DNA of 64,000 nucleotides from an uncultured Clostridia bacterium (GCA_946184295.1 CAMHEZ010000001.1:62001-126000); one strand, 5' to 3'. Shown: positions 8,261 to 19,839, counted from the stretch's first letter. The notes: a model not told the origin generated them from the sequence alone. Translations and numbers: made by a program.

Positions 8261-10735
8261 CTGCTCGTCTTGTGCTGCTTCGGTTTCTTCGGTTTCTTCT
8301 TCCTCGGCTTCGTGCTTGATTCTGGCCAGTGCCACCACTTTGCCGCCGTCCTCGATCTTCATCACGCGAACGCCCTTACTGGGTCTGGCGCACTCTCTGA
8401 TTTCCTTGACGGCAATACGGATAATCACGCCCGCGTCATTAATAATGATAACGTCGTCGTCATCGTCCACCACGCGAATGGCCGCCACGTCGCCGTTTTC
8501 TTCGCGGTAATTCTTAATACCCATACCGCCACGGCTCTGGATCCGGTAATCGGAAATCGGTGTGAGTCTGCCGAAGCCGGTCTCGCTGACCGTCAGCACA
8601 CGGCCGCCCTCACGCAGAATCGACATGCCGATAACTTCGTCGCCCTCACGCAGCTTGATGGCATGCACACCTGCCGCGCCGCGTCCCATCGGCCGCACGT
8701 CGTTCTCGTTGAAGCGAATGGCGTAGCCTTTGCGCGTGGCCACCAGCATTTCGTTTTCACCGTTGGTCAGACGCGTCCACACCAGTGAATCGTCGTCGCG
8801 CAGGCTCAGGGCAATCAAGCCCTTCTTGCGGATATTGCTGAATTCACTGAGCGGCGTGCGCTTTACCAGACCGCTCTTGGTAATCATCATCAGGTACATC
8901 TCATGCTCATAGTTGCGCAGCACACGAATCATACCCGTGATCTTTTCCTCGCCCTCAAGCGGCAGCAGATTAACAATATTGATGCCCTTGGAGTTGCGGG
9001 AACCTTCGGGAATCTCATAACCTTTCAGACGATAAACGCGTCCTCTGTCGGAGAAGAACATCACGTAATCGTGCGTGGAGGTGATGAACATCTCGGTCGG
9101 CACATCCTCTTCGCGCCGCGCCATACCGCTCACGCCGCGGCCGCCACGGTGCTGGAGCTGGTAGGTGTCGAGCTTCTGACGCTTGACATAGCCGTAAGAG
9201 GTGAAGGTAATCACGCAGTCTTCCTCTTTAATCAGGTCTTCCACGTCCATTTCGCCTGAGACCGTTTCAATGGCGGTACGGCGCTCATCACCAAACCGAC
9301 GGGCTATCTCCTGTGACTCCTCAATGATGATATCGCAGCGGCGCTCTTCGCGGGCAATGATGTCGTTGCAGTCCTCGATTTTATCGAGCAAGCCCTGCAA
9401 TTCCGCTTCCAGCTTTTCCTTTTCCATACCGGTCAACTGGGCGAGACGCATCTGCACAATGGCCTGCGCCTGCACGTCATCAAAGCCAAATCGCTCCATC
9501 AGGCGCTGCTTGCCTTCCGCGACGCTCTTGGAGGAACGCAGAATCGCAATGACCTCGTCGATGAAATCCAGCGCAATTTTGAGCGCTTCCAGAATGTGGG
9601 CGCGTTCTTTGGCTTTTTTCAGCTCGAAGACGGTACGGCGAAGAATGACCTCCATCTGGTGGTCAATGTAGTATTGCAGCATTTCCTTCAGCGTGAGGAT
9701 CTTCGGCACCTTGTTGACAATGGCCAGATGAATCGCGCCAAAGGTGATCTGCATATTGGTGTTCTTGTAGAGATTATTCAGCACGACATTCGGAGAAGCG
9801 TCGCGCTTGACGTCGATCGTAATGCGCATACCTTCGCGGTCGGAATGGTCGTCGCAGTTGCTGATACCTTCCAGACGCTTTTCCTTGACGAGATCGCTGA
9901 TGCTCTCAATCAGCCGCGCTTTGTTGACCTGATAGGGCAGCTCGGTCACAACGATCTGATAACGACCGTTGGAACGCTCCACGATTTCTGCCTTGGCGCG
10001 GACGGTGATCTTGCCGCGACCGGTAGCATAGGCGGCGCGAATGCCGGAGCGACCCATGATAATGCCGCCTGTCGGGAAATCGGGGCCTTTGATGCACTCC
10101 ATCAGCTCGTCAAGCGTCGCGTCAGGATTTCTGAGCAGCAGACAGACCGCGTCCACCGCTTCGCGCATATTATGGGGTGCGATATTCGTCGCCATACCGA
10201 CGGCGATACCCGTGGAACCGTTGACCAGCAGATTGGGATAGCGGGAAGGAAGCACCTGCGGCTCATCATGAGAATCGTCGAAGTTGGGAGAGTAATCGAC
10301 GGTTTCCTTGTCGATATCGGTGAGCATTTCCATGGAGAGCTTGCTCATCTTGGCTTCTGTATATCGGTAAGCGGCAGGCGGGTCGCCGTCCACCGAACCG
10401 AAGTTGCCATGACCGTCTACCAGCATATAGCGCATGGAGAAATCCTGCGCCAGTCGTACCAGCGCGTCATAAACCGACGCATCACCGTGGGGGTGATAAC
10501 GACCCAGCACGGCACCGACGGTCGTGGCGCACTTCTTGTAGGGACGCTCAGGATATAAACCGTCCTCATACATGGTATACAGAATGCGGCGATGCACCGG
10601 CTTGAGGCCGTCGCGCACGTCCGGCAGGGCGCGCTGCACGATGACCGACATCGAATAGGCGAGGAAGGATTCCTTCATCTCCTTGTTGATATCGACCTCG
10701 ATAATTTTTTGATTCTCGTGACCTTCATATTCCAT
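8255..10735 (-). CDS. gyrA: DNA gyrase subunit A
   Basis: The 826-aa protein is full length for GyrA. It has the breakage-reunion domain with the catalytic tyrosine in 'AAYRYTEAK', a coiled-coil tower, and a C-terminal beta-pinwheel with a GyrA-box-like '[10 protein letters not shown]' (about residue 535). With GyrB it introduces negative supercoils. The quinolone-binding segment reads '[17 protein letters not shown]', so the position equivalent to E. coli Ser83 is alanine, as in mycobacteria; this usually lowers intrinsic fluoroquinolone affinity. The tail is acidic ('[18 protein letters not shown]'). It lies 50 bp after the YcxB-like gene; an AGGAGAG RBS precedes the ATG. Confidence 0.97.
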   Translation of the reverse strand: MEYEGHENQKIIEVDINKEMKESFLAYSMSVIVQRALPDVRDGLKPVHRRILYTMYEDGLYPERPYKKCATTVGAVLGRYHPHGDASVYDALVRLAQDFSMRYMLVDGHGNFGSVDGDPPAAYRYTEAKMSKLSMEMLTDIDKETVDYSPNFDDSHDEPQVLPSRYPNLLVNGSTGIAVGMATNIAPHNMREAVDAVCLLLRNPDATLDELMECIKGPDFPTGGIIMGRSGIRAAYATGRGKITVRAKAEIVERSNGRYQIVVTELPYQVNKARLIESISDLVKEKRLEGISNCDDHSDREGMRITIDVKRDASPNVVLNNLYKNTNMQITFGAIHLAIVNKVPKILTLKEMLQYYIDHQMEVILRRTVFELKKAKERAHILEALKIALDFIDEVIAILRSSKSVAEGKQRLMERFGFDDVQAQAIVQMRLAQLTGMEKEKLEAELQGLLDKIEDCNDIIAREERRCDIIIEESQEIARRFGDERRTAIETVSGEMDVEDLIKEEDCVITFTSYGYVKRQKLDTYQLQHRGGRGVSGMARREEDVPTEMFITSTHDYVMFFSDRGRVYRLKGYEIPEGSRNSKGINIVNLLPLEGEEKITGMIRVLRNYEHEMYLMMITKSGLVKRTPLSEFSNIRKKGLIALSLRDDDSLVWTRLTNGENEMLVATRKGYAIRFNENDVRPMGRGAAGVHAIKLREGDEVIGMSILREGGRVLTVSETGFGRLTPISDYRIQSRGGMGIKNYREENGDVAAIRVVDDDDDVIIINDAGVIIRIAVKEIRECARPSKGVRVMKIEDGGKVVALARIKHEAEEEETEETEAAQDEQN

Positions 10736-10785
10736 TGGCTGTCATCTCTCCTGTACGCAATATAATGTGATAATTATTAAAAATA

Positions 10786-11895
10786 TTACTTATTGGAATA
10801 TTTAACGCATTTTTCTTTCAAAAATATCTCGAAACTGGTTCGCTGTCCCTCGTCTGAAAACGCCGACTGCGGCACATAGAGAAACATATTGTCTTTGAAC
10901 GTAATTACCGTGAGATGCCCCTGTCTGCGTACCTTTTTGAGCTTGACATAAGGCACCCGATGAAACCCCTCGTCTTCCTGATGCGTCACGGTGGTGACAT
11001 GATCGTCATACCATCGCAAAGTGACCTGCTTGGTCGGATAATTGCCCGCTCCCTCAATTTTAAGATAGGTATAAACAAACACGGCAATCACAATCAGACA
11101 GACCACCGGAGCAGACACGGCGGCATAAGTACTGCCTCTTTGCAGAAATCGCCAGGCCATCAGCCCACACACAACCGCGATGAGCAGTCCGAACACCGTC
11201 AGAATGATCCTGCTGCTGCGCCCCGCGACGGCAGATATGTCTTTCCCCGTCATATCGTAATCAAACTGATACCGCGCTTCATTCTCTTCCATCACCGGCT
11301 GCGCCGTCTCGCCGGGCATCTCTGCCATGCCGGACAGCGTCATCGGCGTTTCGCGCTCAAATTGTTTTCCCAGCGTCTGCGCCAGGAATGACGTTATGGC
11401 AACGGCGGTTTCCTGATCGAAAAAACGCGCCGGAACATACAGATAGCGGTTTCTTTGATGAACCAGATACAGACCGTCCGGTGTTTCATATGCGTTGGTG
11501 ATTTCGTTCCACGGGAACACGCTGTGCGTGTCCGCGCCGGTCAGGGTGATTCGGTTGGGATAAAAGACCGCCTCCATCGGCGCGTCAAATTCCCCGGTCT
11601 GCTGTTTGACCTTAACCATCTTGTCGTAGCTTTTGCGGAGAACCCATCCGAAAATCACCTTCCACGCGACCACCAGCACCGCCAGCAGCAGCAGTACGAC
11701 GATGATCGCCAAGTGCCTCTGCCAGCCGGTTGCCGCGAGCAGCAGCACCACCAGCAACAGAGAAATTGTCAGCTCCACTTGAGTGGCGGGCTTTAATCCT
11801 GCCAGCGTTCTGGCGATGATAAAATCCATCTCGCGCCCGAAATCCTGCTCATTCACCACAAAACGAACGCGTGCGATTTCCTCGTTTGGCTCCAT
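10786..11895 (-). CDS. Membrane protein with two YcxB-like domains
   Basis: The 369-aa protein has a duplicated layout: a hydrophobic pair (about residues 45-90) then a beta domain with 'FPWNEITNAYETPDGLYLVHQRNRYLYVPARFF', and a second pair (about 225-275) then 'HRVPYVKLKKVRRQGHLTVITFKDNMFLYVPQSAF'. Each beta domain matches the YcxB-like C-terminal pattern ending in 'YVPxxxF'. YcxB proteins are membrane proteins of unknown function. The start at 11895 has AAAGGAGA; a longer frame to 12003 lacks an RBS and would run through DnaA-box-like sites. Its position between gyrB and gyrA, which are adjacent in B. subtilis, is unusual. Confidence 0.75.
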   Translation of the reverse strand: MEPNEEIARVRFVVNEQDFGREMDFIIARTLAGLKPATQVELTISLLLVVLLLAATGWQRHLAIIVVLLLLAVLVVAWKVIFGWVLRKSYDKMVKVKQQTGEFDAPMEAVFYPNRITLTGADTHSVFPWNEITNAYETPDGLYLVHQRNRYLYVPARFFDQETAVAITSFLAQTLGKQFERETPMTLSGMAEMPGETAQPVMEENEARYQFDYDMTGKDISAVAGRSSRIILTVFGLLIAVVCGLMAWRFLQRGSTYAAVSAPVVCLIVIAVFVYTYLKIEGAGNYPTKQVTLRWYDDHVTTVTHQEDEGFHRVPYVKLKKVRRQGHLTVITFKDNMFLYVPQSAFSDEGQRTSFEIFLKEKCVKYSNK

Positions 11896-12314
11896 TGACT
11901 TGAATCTCCTTTTCCCACATTTCAAGGGTAATCCGGTGGATAAATCTTTGCATCCGTTCGCTACAGACGGTAATATTTTTTCGGATTTACCACGACTTTC
12001 CACAGGTTTTTCCCCTGGCTTCTGATTTTACCCGGCATTGCACTTTCATTCAACATAGAATTGTGGAAAACTCAGTTGAATTTATTGAAACTAAAAGTAA
12101 TATTTTAAAATTTATTACACTGCGTTTTCAGTTTGATTTTGTTTTTAATTATTACAGTCAGTTATCAACTTTTTCCACTGAGTTTTCCACAGATTTTTCA
12201 GGTTTCTCCACGCCACATTCGCAAAGCCCCTACCGGCGGGAAATCACAGGGTGGAATCAGTCCTCCGCAGACAGTGCAAATCTTTTATTCTCTTAGCGAG
12301 CGAATGCGAGCGCT
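11896..12314. promoter_or_regulatory. DnaA-box-like cluster with AT-rich segment, gyrB/YcxB intergenic region
   Basis: A 419-bp non-coding region with at least six 9-mers close to TTATCCACA: GGTGGATAA (11935), CTTTCCACA (11996), TGTGGAAAA (12062), then TTATCAACT (12162), TTTTCCACT (12171) and TTTTCCACA (12183). The 12162 and 12171 sites abut without a gap. A perfect 15-bp inverted repeat, TGTGGAAAACTCAGT (12062-12076) and ACTGAGTTTTCCACA (12177-12191), flanks an AT-rich stretch (about 12095-12155). It may be an accessory DnaA-binding locus or a DnaA-controlled promoter for the YcxB-like gene. Confidence 0.6.
12293..12313 (+). repeat. Solo left-end fragment of the modular repeat, next to the gyrB stop codon
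   Basis: These 21 bases are identical to the left end of repeat copy R11 (minus strand, 63832-63852), beginning TTAGCGAGCGAATG. No GC-rich body follows, so it looks like a remnant or a minimal unit. The gyrB TAA is two bases away. Confidence 0.6.
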
Positions 12315-14495
<2,181 letters not shown>

Positions 14496-14592
14496 TCAAC
14501 ATTATAACATAAACCCGGTTAAATTACTACTGAATTTTTGAAAAAATTTTCTTTTTATTAGTATGTAATTTGCACGAAATTTCTTCCACATC

Positions 14593-14636
14593 AAAAAAAC
14601 GCCGTATTTCGATTCTAACGAATGAAACACGGCATT
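14593..14636 (-). terminator. Terminator after remB
   Basis: On the minus strand AATGCCGTGTTTC pairs with GAAATACGGCGTT, followed by TTTTTTTG. The stem overlaps the remB stop codon and separates remB from the gyrB promoter. Confidence 0.8.
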
Positions 14637-14895
14637 AGTCCTCGATATTACCTGCCCCCTGTTCGGCGCGTCCTGCGAGCGCTGAGGGCGAAAGCTGGCA
14701 CAAATAAACGGTATGGTCGGCGCACACCACAAAACTCTTGGGCAGGTCGGTGGATACGGTGATGACGCGGCCTTCCTTTTCGGCTTGTGAAAGAAGGTTG
14801 CGGGTGTGCTTGGAAATCGTGGTGTTGTCTAGGTCAAAAATCCCGATGATGTCTTTTTCCCGAATGACGTAATTATTTCCTATGTGGAGGTACAT
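14635..14895 (-). CDS. remB: DUF370 family protein RemB/YaaB
   Basis: The 86-aa protein begins 'MYLHIGNNYVIREKDIIGIFDLDNTTISKHTRNLL', the DUF370 signature, and sits between recF and gyrB exactly as yaaB (remB) does in B. subtilis, where it affects extracellular-matrix gene expression. The ATG at 14893-14895 has AAAGGAG upstream; the longer frame to 15024 reads through repeat R2. It is slightly longer than most family members because of a C-terminal extension after 'TVYLCQLSPSAL'. Repeat R2 lies between it and recF. Confidence 0.9.
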   Translation of the reverse strand: MYLHIGNNYVIREKDIIGIFDLDNTTISKHTRNLLSQAEKEGRVITVSTDLPKSFVVCADHTVYLCQLSPSALAGRAEQGAGNIED

Positions 14896-14929
14896 GGATT
14901 CCGGCTCCTTTCGTTTGGCGCCTTGGCCT

Positions 14930-15053
14930 TTCCGTAATGTCAGGTGCATCTTGCGACGGTCGGCAAGGCCGACCTGCGGGGCGCTGCCCCATTCCCCGCA
15001 AGGGCTCTGCCCTTGACCCGCCAAGAGGTGCCAGCACCCCTTGGATTCCCCTA
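14930..15053 (-). repeat. GC-rich modular repeat copy R2, between recF and remB
   Basis: Minus orientation, left end about 20 nt after the recF stop codon. Stems include GGGGCGCTGCCCC and GGGCAGAGCCC; the right part has a 'GCCGACC/GGTCGGC' stem. It lies inside what should be a recF-remB transcript. Confidence 0.85.
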
Positions 15054-15073
15054 ATTGCTCCGCTCGCCTGCCT

Positions 15074-16168
15074 TCAGCGCGTGGTGAATTGACCGGCCTT
15101 CACTTCGATCACGTTACCGCTGGCCAGTGCTTTCACGGTATTCGGGTCACAGCATGAGATCAGCACCTGCCAGCCTTCCATATGATTCATGAGATAATCC
15201 TGTCGCAGGCTGTCCAGCTCGCTCATCACGTCGTCCAGCACGGCAACCGGACGCTCTCCGATGGCTTGCTCGAGCAGCGACGCCTCCGCCAGTTTCAGCG
15301 CCAGCACACACGAGCGTTTCTGCCCCTGCGACGCGTATTGCTTCGCCGACAGCTCATTGACCGCAATCGCCAGATCGTCCCTGTGGGGGCCGTAATTCGT
15401 GCAGCCTTGAGCAAGGTCGGACCCGCGGTGGGATTCAAGCTGGGATTTCAGCGCCACGGCGGTTTCATTCACAGAATCCGGCGTAAGATAGCCGCAGGTA
15501 TAGCGCACGGAAATACGCTCCCGCCCCGACGAAATGCCATTGAAGATTTCCTCCGTCTTTCCACACAGCTGTGAGACGTACTCTGCCCGTTTACAGGAGA
15601 TTTTTGCACCGGTTCTTGACAGATTTTCGTCCCAGATGTCAAGCATCTCCTCAAATCCCCGCGTACTGGCCGATTTTTTGAGGAAGGCGTTGCGCTGGGC
15701 GAGAATGCGGTTGTATTCCACCAGCAGGCGGGGATAAGTCGGATAATGCTGCGAAATCGCCGCGTCGAGAAATTTCCGCCGTTCGCCCGAACCGCCCTTA
15801 ATCAGACCCATATTGTCTGGCGAAAAGACCACCGCGCAGAACTTCCCGATAAAGCCCGTGGCGGCGGCTAATTTCACACCGTTGAGCGTGGCCTGCTTCT
15901 TGTCGGTGATGACCAGCTCGGCGGACTGGTCGCGCTGCTCCGCAAAAAAATCCAGCGTGAGGCGGGAGAATTTTTCGCCCTTCTGTATCAATTCGAGATT
16001 TTTCGCGCCGCGAAACGACCGCACGCCGGTAAACAGGCAGAGGGCCTCCAGTAAATTGGTTTTCCCCTGCCCGTTCTCGCCGCAGATGACGTTGACGCCG
16101 TCGGACAGCTCCACCGTGTCAGCCGCTAAATTGCGGTAATGTTCCGTAAACAGACGGCGGGCGATCAT
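15074..16168 (-). CDS. recF: DNA replication and repair protein RecF
   Basis: The 364-aa SMC-like ATPase has Walker A '[14 protein letters not shown]' near residue 31, the signature region 'YASQGQKRS', and Walker B/D-loop '[13 protein letters not shown]'. RecF loads RecA at gapped DNA with RecO and RecR. Its start overlaps the yaaA stop by four bases (ATGA), indicating translational coupling. Length and position in dnaA-dnaN-yaaA-recF match Firmicutes. Repeat R2 follows the stop codon. Confidence 0.97.
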   Translation of the reverse strand: MIARRLFTEHYRNLAADTVELSDGVNVICGENGQGKTNLLEALCLFTGVRSFRGAKNLELIQKGEKFSRLTLDFFAEQRDQSAELVITDKKQATLNGVKLAAATGFIGKFCAVVFSPDNMGLIKGGSGERRKFLDAAISQHYPTYPRLLVEYNRILAQRNAFLKKSASTRGFEEMLDIWDENLSRTGAKISCKRAEYVSQLCGKTEEIFNGISSGRERISVRYTCGYLTPDSVNETAVALKSQLESHRGSDLAQGCTNYGPHRDDLAIAVNELSAKQYASQGQKRSCVLALKLAEASLLEQAIGERPVAVLDDVMSELDSLRQDYLMNHMEGWQVLISCCDPNTVKALASGNVIEVKAGQFTTR

Positions 16169-16389
16169 GCGCCTTTTACCTCCAATTCGACCTTATCGCA
16201 GGGAATCGTCACGAGATCGCCGGGGCGGATTTTTTTGCCGCGCATGGTGCAGACTTCGCCGTTGACCATCACAGCCCCGGACGTCACCATAAATTTCGCT
16301 TCGCCGCCGACTGCCGCGATACCCGCGAATTTCAGCAGGCTGTCCAGTTTGATAAATTCTGTGGTAATTGCAATGATGCGATGTTCCAT
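16165..16389 (-). CDS. yaaA: S4-domain RNA-binding protein YaaA
   Basis: The 74-aa protein has the S4-like RNA-binding pattern '[33 protein letters not shown]' followed by '[10 protein letters not shown]'. It is the small gene found between dnaN and recF in most Firmicutes, probably acting on ribosomal RNA or ribosome assembly. AGAGGATG precedes the ATG. It starts 33 bp after dnaN and its stop overlaps recF. Confidence 0.93.
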   Translation of the reverse strand: MEHRIIAITTEFIKLDSLLKFAGIAAVGGEAKFMVTSGAVMVNGEVCTMRGKKIRPGDLVTIPCDKVELEVKGA

Positions 16390-16422
16390 TTGTTTTCATC
16401 CTCTGATCTATTCCGAGATAAA

Positions 16423-17529
16423 TTAGTCTTTTTGGAGACGAACCGGCAGAAGCAGGAACAGGAAATTATCACCTTCGGGGGGAAGCACCTTCACAGGCGT
16501 GACAGGCGTGCCGAGAATCAGGCGCATTTCGTCGGTGGAAACGGCGCGGAAAGCGTCCATCAGATAGCGGTTGTTGAAACCGATTTCAATGGGTTCATTG
16601 GGCGCTTCGGCGGCCAGACGGTCGGTCGCGGAACCGATGGCGGTGCGGCAGTTAAAGTTGACGGCATTTTCGCCGAATACACAGCGGACAGGGCTCTTGA
16701 TGGCGTCGCTGATGAGCAGGCTCATGCGCTCGGTGGCCTCGATCATGCGGCGGGTATTCACGCGGACTTCGGTGGTGGTGTTCTGGGGAATGGCGTTGTT
16801 GTAATCCAGAAAATCGCCTTCAATCAGGCGGGAAATAATCACGCAGCCGTTGATGACAAATTCAATATGGCGGCGGGTGGCGCAGATTTCGACGCGTTTG
16901 TCGTCAGTGTCCTCCATGAGACGGGAAATTTCTTCGAGCGTCTTTTTGGGAACGATGAAGGATGTCGAAAAGGTACTGGTAATCGGCTCGGTGCGCATGG
17001 CAAGACGGAAACCGTCTACCGAAACGACACGGATTTTGTCCTCTGAAATTTCAAAAAGTGAGCCGGTGCAGACAGGACGGGAATCGTTGTCGCTGACGGC
17101 AAAGAGGGTCTGACCGATCATGGATTTGAGCAGCCCTTGGGACACCGAGATACGGCGGTCGCCTTCAATCACGGGAAGTTCGGGGAAATCGGAGGCGGAG
17201 ATGCCGATGATGGAATATTCCGCTTCGGTGGATTTGATAGTGGTGATGAGATTTTCGGTGCAGGTAATTTCCAGTTCATCGCCGGGCATTTTGCGGACGA
17301 TTTCGCAGAAAAGCCGGGAAGAGAGAACAATGCTGCCTTCTTCATAGATGTTGGCTAGAATTTTGGTGGAGATACCCATGTCGAGATTGTAGCCGCAGAT
17401 GTAGAGAGAGCTTTCCTCGGTGCGGAAATAGATGCCCTCAAGAGCAGCGATGGTTGAGCGGGGAGAGACGGCACGGGAAACTTTGCCGATTGCGTCAGAG
17501 AGCATTTCACGGTTGCAGGTAAATTTCAT
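16423..17529 (-). CDS. dnaN: DNA polymerase III beta subunit (sliding clamp)
   Basis: The 368-aa product has the three-domain clamp pattern beginning 'MKFTCNREMLSDAIGKVSRAVSPRSTIAALEGI' and ending with a hydrophobic strand 'NFLFLLLPVRL'. It encircles DNA and tethers the replicative polymerase. A GAAAGGA lies upstream of the ATG, and a strong promoter with a short leader precedes it, so dnaN can be transcribed independently of dnaA. Confidence 0.97.
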   Translation of the reverse strand: MKFTCNREMLSDAIGKVSRAVSPRSTIAALEGIYFRTEESSLYICGYNLDMGISTKILANIYEEGSIVLSSRLFCEIVRKMPGDELEITCTENLITTIKSTEAEYSIIGISASDFPELPVIEGDRRISVSQGLLKSMIGQTLFAVSDNDSRPVCTGSLFEISEDKIRVVSVDGFRLAMRTEPITSTFSTSFIVPKKTLEEISRLMEDTDDKRVEICATRRHIEFVINGCVIISRLIEGDFLDYNNAIPQNTTTEVRVNTRRMIEATERMSLLISDAIKSPVRCVFGENAVNFNCRTAIGSATDRLAAEAPNEPIEIGFNNRYLMDAFRAVSTDEMRLILGTPVTPVKVLPPEGDNFLFLLLPVRLQKD

Positions 17530-17564
17530 AGAGGGGAACGTCCTTTCAAAAATAGCATAGTTGT

Positions 17565-17593
17565 ATTATAAGCGAAAGAAGCACCAAAGTCAA
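17565..17593 (-). promoter_or_regulatory. dnaN promoter
   Basis: On the minus strand TTGACT (17593-17588), 17 nt, TATAAT (17570-17565). The -35 box touches the left end of repeat R3 (AAGCGAGCGAAGC from 17592). Confidence 0.75.
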
Positions 17594-17716
17594 GCGAGCG
17601 AAGCAACAATGGGAGTGCAGGGGGACTGGTCCTCCTGCCGGGTCAAGGGCAGAGCCCTTGCGGGAGTGTGAGGGCTGGCCCTCACAGGTCAGCGCAGCTG
17701 ACCGTCGCAAGATACA
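17591..17716 (+). repeat. GC-rich modular repeat copy R3, upstream of dnaN
   Basis: Plus orientation, opposite to the flanking dnaN and dnaA genes, so unlike most copies it is not in a sense 3' untranslated region. The left end abuts the dnaN -35 box. Stems include GGGCAGAGCCC, 'GAGGGCTGGCCCTC' and 'GGTCAGCGCAGCTGACC'. Confidence 0.85.
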
Positions 17717-17784
17717 CTTCAGAAAAAAATAACCTCAGGCGCCAATCAACGCAGTGTAAAATCTGCAATTGACGAAAGAAGTAC

Positions 17785-18075
17785 GATTCAAAAAAATAAA
17801 AATAATAATAAATATAATAAAAGGGCAGTAGCAGCAGTAGGGGGTGTGGAATCGGTGGAAAAGCCGCGGAATACGCTGTAATTGGAATTTCCCGGATATT
17901 TTACACGGTTGATGGTGGAGAGTAAAAGTTTTAAAAGGTTTTCCAGAAGATTCCACAATCAACAAGCTACAACAGTCATTAACGTCAATTGTTAAAAATA
18001 GGGTGGAGGGTGGAAAAGTCTCCTTTGGGATTTTCCAGAGGATTTCAACGGGGGATTGACGGGATTTCCACAGAA
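17785..18075. other. Candidate oriC unwinding region and DnaA-box-like cluster, dnaA-dnaN intergenic
   Basis: A purine/AT-only stretch (about 17788-17822) is followed by five trinucleotides which, read 3' to 5' from 17840 down to 17826, are GAT GAC GAC GAT GAC. Then comes a G run (17840-17844) and two abutting 9-mers, TGTGGAATC (17845) and GGTGGAAAA (17854). Further box-like sites are TTTTACACG (17899), GATTCCACA (17949), GGTGGAAAA (18009) and ATTTCCACA (18064). The order boxes, GC-rich spacer, trinucleotides, AT-rich DNA matches the known bacterial origin-unwinding arrangement with DnaA-trios. None of the boxes is a perfect TTATCCACA. Confidence 0.6.
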
Positions 18076-18109
18076 AAAGGCGGCAGTGCTGATGACTGTC
18101 GCCTTGATT

Positions 18110-18236
18110 GGTAATGTAATCTTGGTGCGCGGTGCTGCGGTCAGCTTCGCTGACCTGCGGGGCGCTGCCCCGTACCCCGGTGGTGGCGCTGCCCCCACGC
18201 CCCTGCCAGGAGGTCCAGACCCCTTGGACTCCCATT
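18110..18236 (-). repeat. GC-rich modular repeat copy R4, after dnaA
   Basis: Minus orientation. The left end is shortened: the dnaA TAA is followed at once by TGGGAGTCC, the point where the GC-rich body begins in other copies. Stems include GGGGCAGCGCCCC and 'GTCAGCTTCGCTGAC'. It sits between dnaA and the putative unwinding region. Confidence 0.85.
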
Positions 18237-19758
18237 ATTGGGCCGATACTTTGATGTTCTTAATCAGGTCGTTGACCATATTCTTGAAATCCGGGCGCTT
18301 TTTCATGTTACGCTCGACCTGCTGCACCGCGTAAATCGCCGTGGAATGATCTCTCCCAAATTCTTTGCCGATTTCCTCATAGGAAAGGTTCGTCACTTCA
18401 CGCACGACATACATCGCTACCTGTCTGGCCTGCGAAATCTGCGCGGCGCGCTTGGGCGACTTGATATCCTTTGCCGTCACTTCAAAGGTTCTTGCCACTT
18501 CTTCAATGATGCGCTCGATGGTAATCGGCGTGGGCTGCACGTCGTTCATCACGTCGCGAATGGCATTCTGTGCCATGGTCAGCGACGGCGTTTCCTTATC
18601 CAGCTGATAGGTCGCGTTGATGCGCTTGACCACGCCTTCCAGCTGGCGGATATTGGATTTCAGGCGCTCGGCGATGAACTCCGCGATTTCGTCGCTGATC
18701 TCCATATTGCACTGCTTTGCCTTGCGCTTGATGATGGCGATTCGCGTCTCATACTCCGGCGGCTGAATGTCGGCCAGCAGACCCATCTCAAAGCGGGAAC
18801 GCAGACGATTTTCCAGCGTCTGGATTTCTCTCGGCGGACGGTCACTCGTCAGCACAATCTGCTTATGCTCCTGATGCAGCGTATTGAAGGTATGGAAAAA
18901 TTCTTCCTGCGTCTGATCCTTGCCGCCGATGAACTGCACGTCGTCCACCATGAGGACGTCTATGTAGCGGTACTTCTGATGAAATTCATTCTGCTTGCCT
19001 TTTCCGATGGCTTCGATCAGCTCATTGGTAAACTGGTCGCCTTTGATGTATTTGACCTTCTTATCGGGAAATTTTTTCAATACAGCGTTCTGAATCGCAA
19101 ACAGCAGATGGGTTTTTCCCATGCCGGACGGACCGTAGATGAACAGCGGATTATAGGAGCCGCCGGGATTCTCCGCGACGGCCACACTGGCCGCGTGGGC
19201 AAAGCGGTTGGACGAACCGACGATAAAAGTGTCAAAGGTGTATTCAGAGTCGTCTGAAGAAGAATACATCTGCCCCTGAGAAGGCGCCACATTCGGCATG
19301 TCCATTGCGGCAGTCGGCGCAGACATGGGAGCGGGTGCAGGTGCCGCAGACGGTGTGGGGGAAGGAGCCGTTTCCCGTGCGATCTTATCCTCATAGCGGC
19401 GTACCTCGTCCTGCCATGTGCCTTCCTGCGGCGCGGCAGAGGGAGCAGCAAGCGGCGCAGCGGCATTGTTCGCCGCACTGCCGGCTGCGGCTCCGGCAGG
19501 CAGTTCCTCACCGTTGACCAGAATTTTCAGTGTGACCTCAAAACCGATGGTGTTGTAAAGCGCGGTTTCGATTTTGTTGTTGATGTGCTGATCCATCAGC
19601 ACGGTTCTGTGAAGCTGTGACGGCGCAATGATAATCATTTCGTTGCCGTTTACCAGATCATAGGGCACCAGCGGCACGATCCATACATTGTAGAATACGT
19701 CATTGACCTGATCTGTGAGTTTCAAACATACCTTTTCCCAGAGTTCGTTAATTTCCAT
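18235..19758 (-). CDS. dnaA: Chromosomal replication initiator DnaA
   Basis: The 507-aa initiator has domain I (about 1-85), an Ala/Pro-rich domain II linker (about 90-160, longer than usual), the AAA+ domain with Walker A 'GPSGMGKTHLL' and Walker B 'VLMVDDVQF', and the C-terminal DNA-binding domain with 'GRDHSTAIYAVQQVE', the DnaA-box recognition helix. The start at 19758 ('MEINELWEKV') has AAAGGA upstream; a frame eight codons longer lacks an RBS. It marks the origin: genes to its left run leftward and genes beyond it run rightward. Autoregulation through box-like sites at 19912 and 20037 is possible. Confidence 0.98.
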   Translation of the reverse strand: MEINELWEKVCLKLTDQVNDVFYNVWIVPLVPYDLVNGNEMIIIAPSQLHRTVLMDQHINNKIETALYNTIGFEVTLKILVNGEELPAGAAAGSAANNAAAPLAAPSAAPQEGTWQDEVRRYEDKIARETAPSPTPSAAPAPAPMSAPTAAMDMPNVAPSQGQMYSSSDDSEYTFDTFIVGSSNRFAHAASVAVAENPGGSYNPLFIYGPSGMGKTHLLFAIQNAVLKKFPDKKVKYIKGDQFTNELIEAIGKGKQNEFHQKYRYIDVLMVDDVQFIGGKDQTQEEFFHTFNTLHQEHKQIVLTSDRPPREIQTLENRLRSRFEMGLLADIQPPEYETRIAIIKRKAKQCNMEISDEIAEFIAERLKSNIRQLEGVVKRINATYQLDKETPSLTMAQNAIRDVMNDVQPTPITIERIIEEVARTFEVTAKDIKSPKRAAQISQARQVAMYVVREVTNLSYEEIGKEFGRDHSTAIYAVQQVERNMKKRPDFKNMVNDLIKNIKVSAQ

Positions 19759-19839
19759 GATATGAACGATTTTCCTTTCCATAACAACATACTTGTACTG
19801 TTTGTCATAGCTACTATCATTAAATATTTCGGCCTGTAT

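Noticed and set aside
11896-12003. 36-codon N-terminal extension of the YcxB-like protein
   Set aside because: No RBS, and it overlaps DnaA-box-like sites; the ATG at 11895 has AAAGGAGA.
14896-15024. Longer N-terminus for remB reading into repeat R2
   Set aside because: The extension is translated repeat sequence; the ATG at 14895 has a good RBS and matches the DUF370 start.
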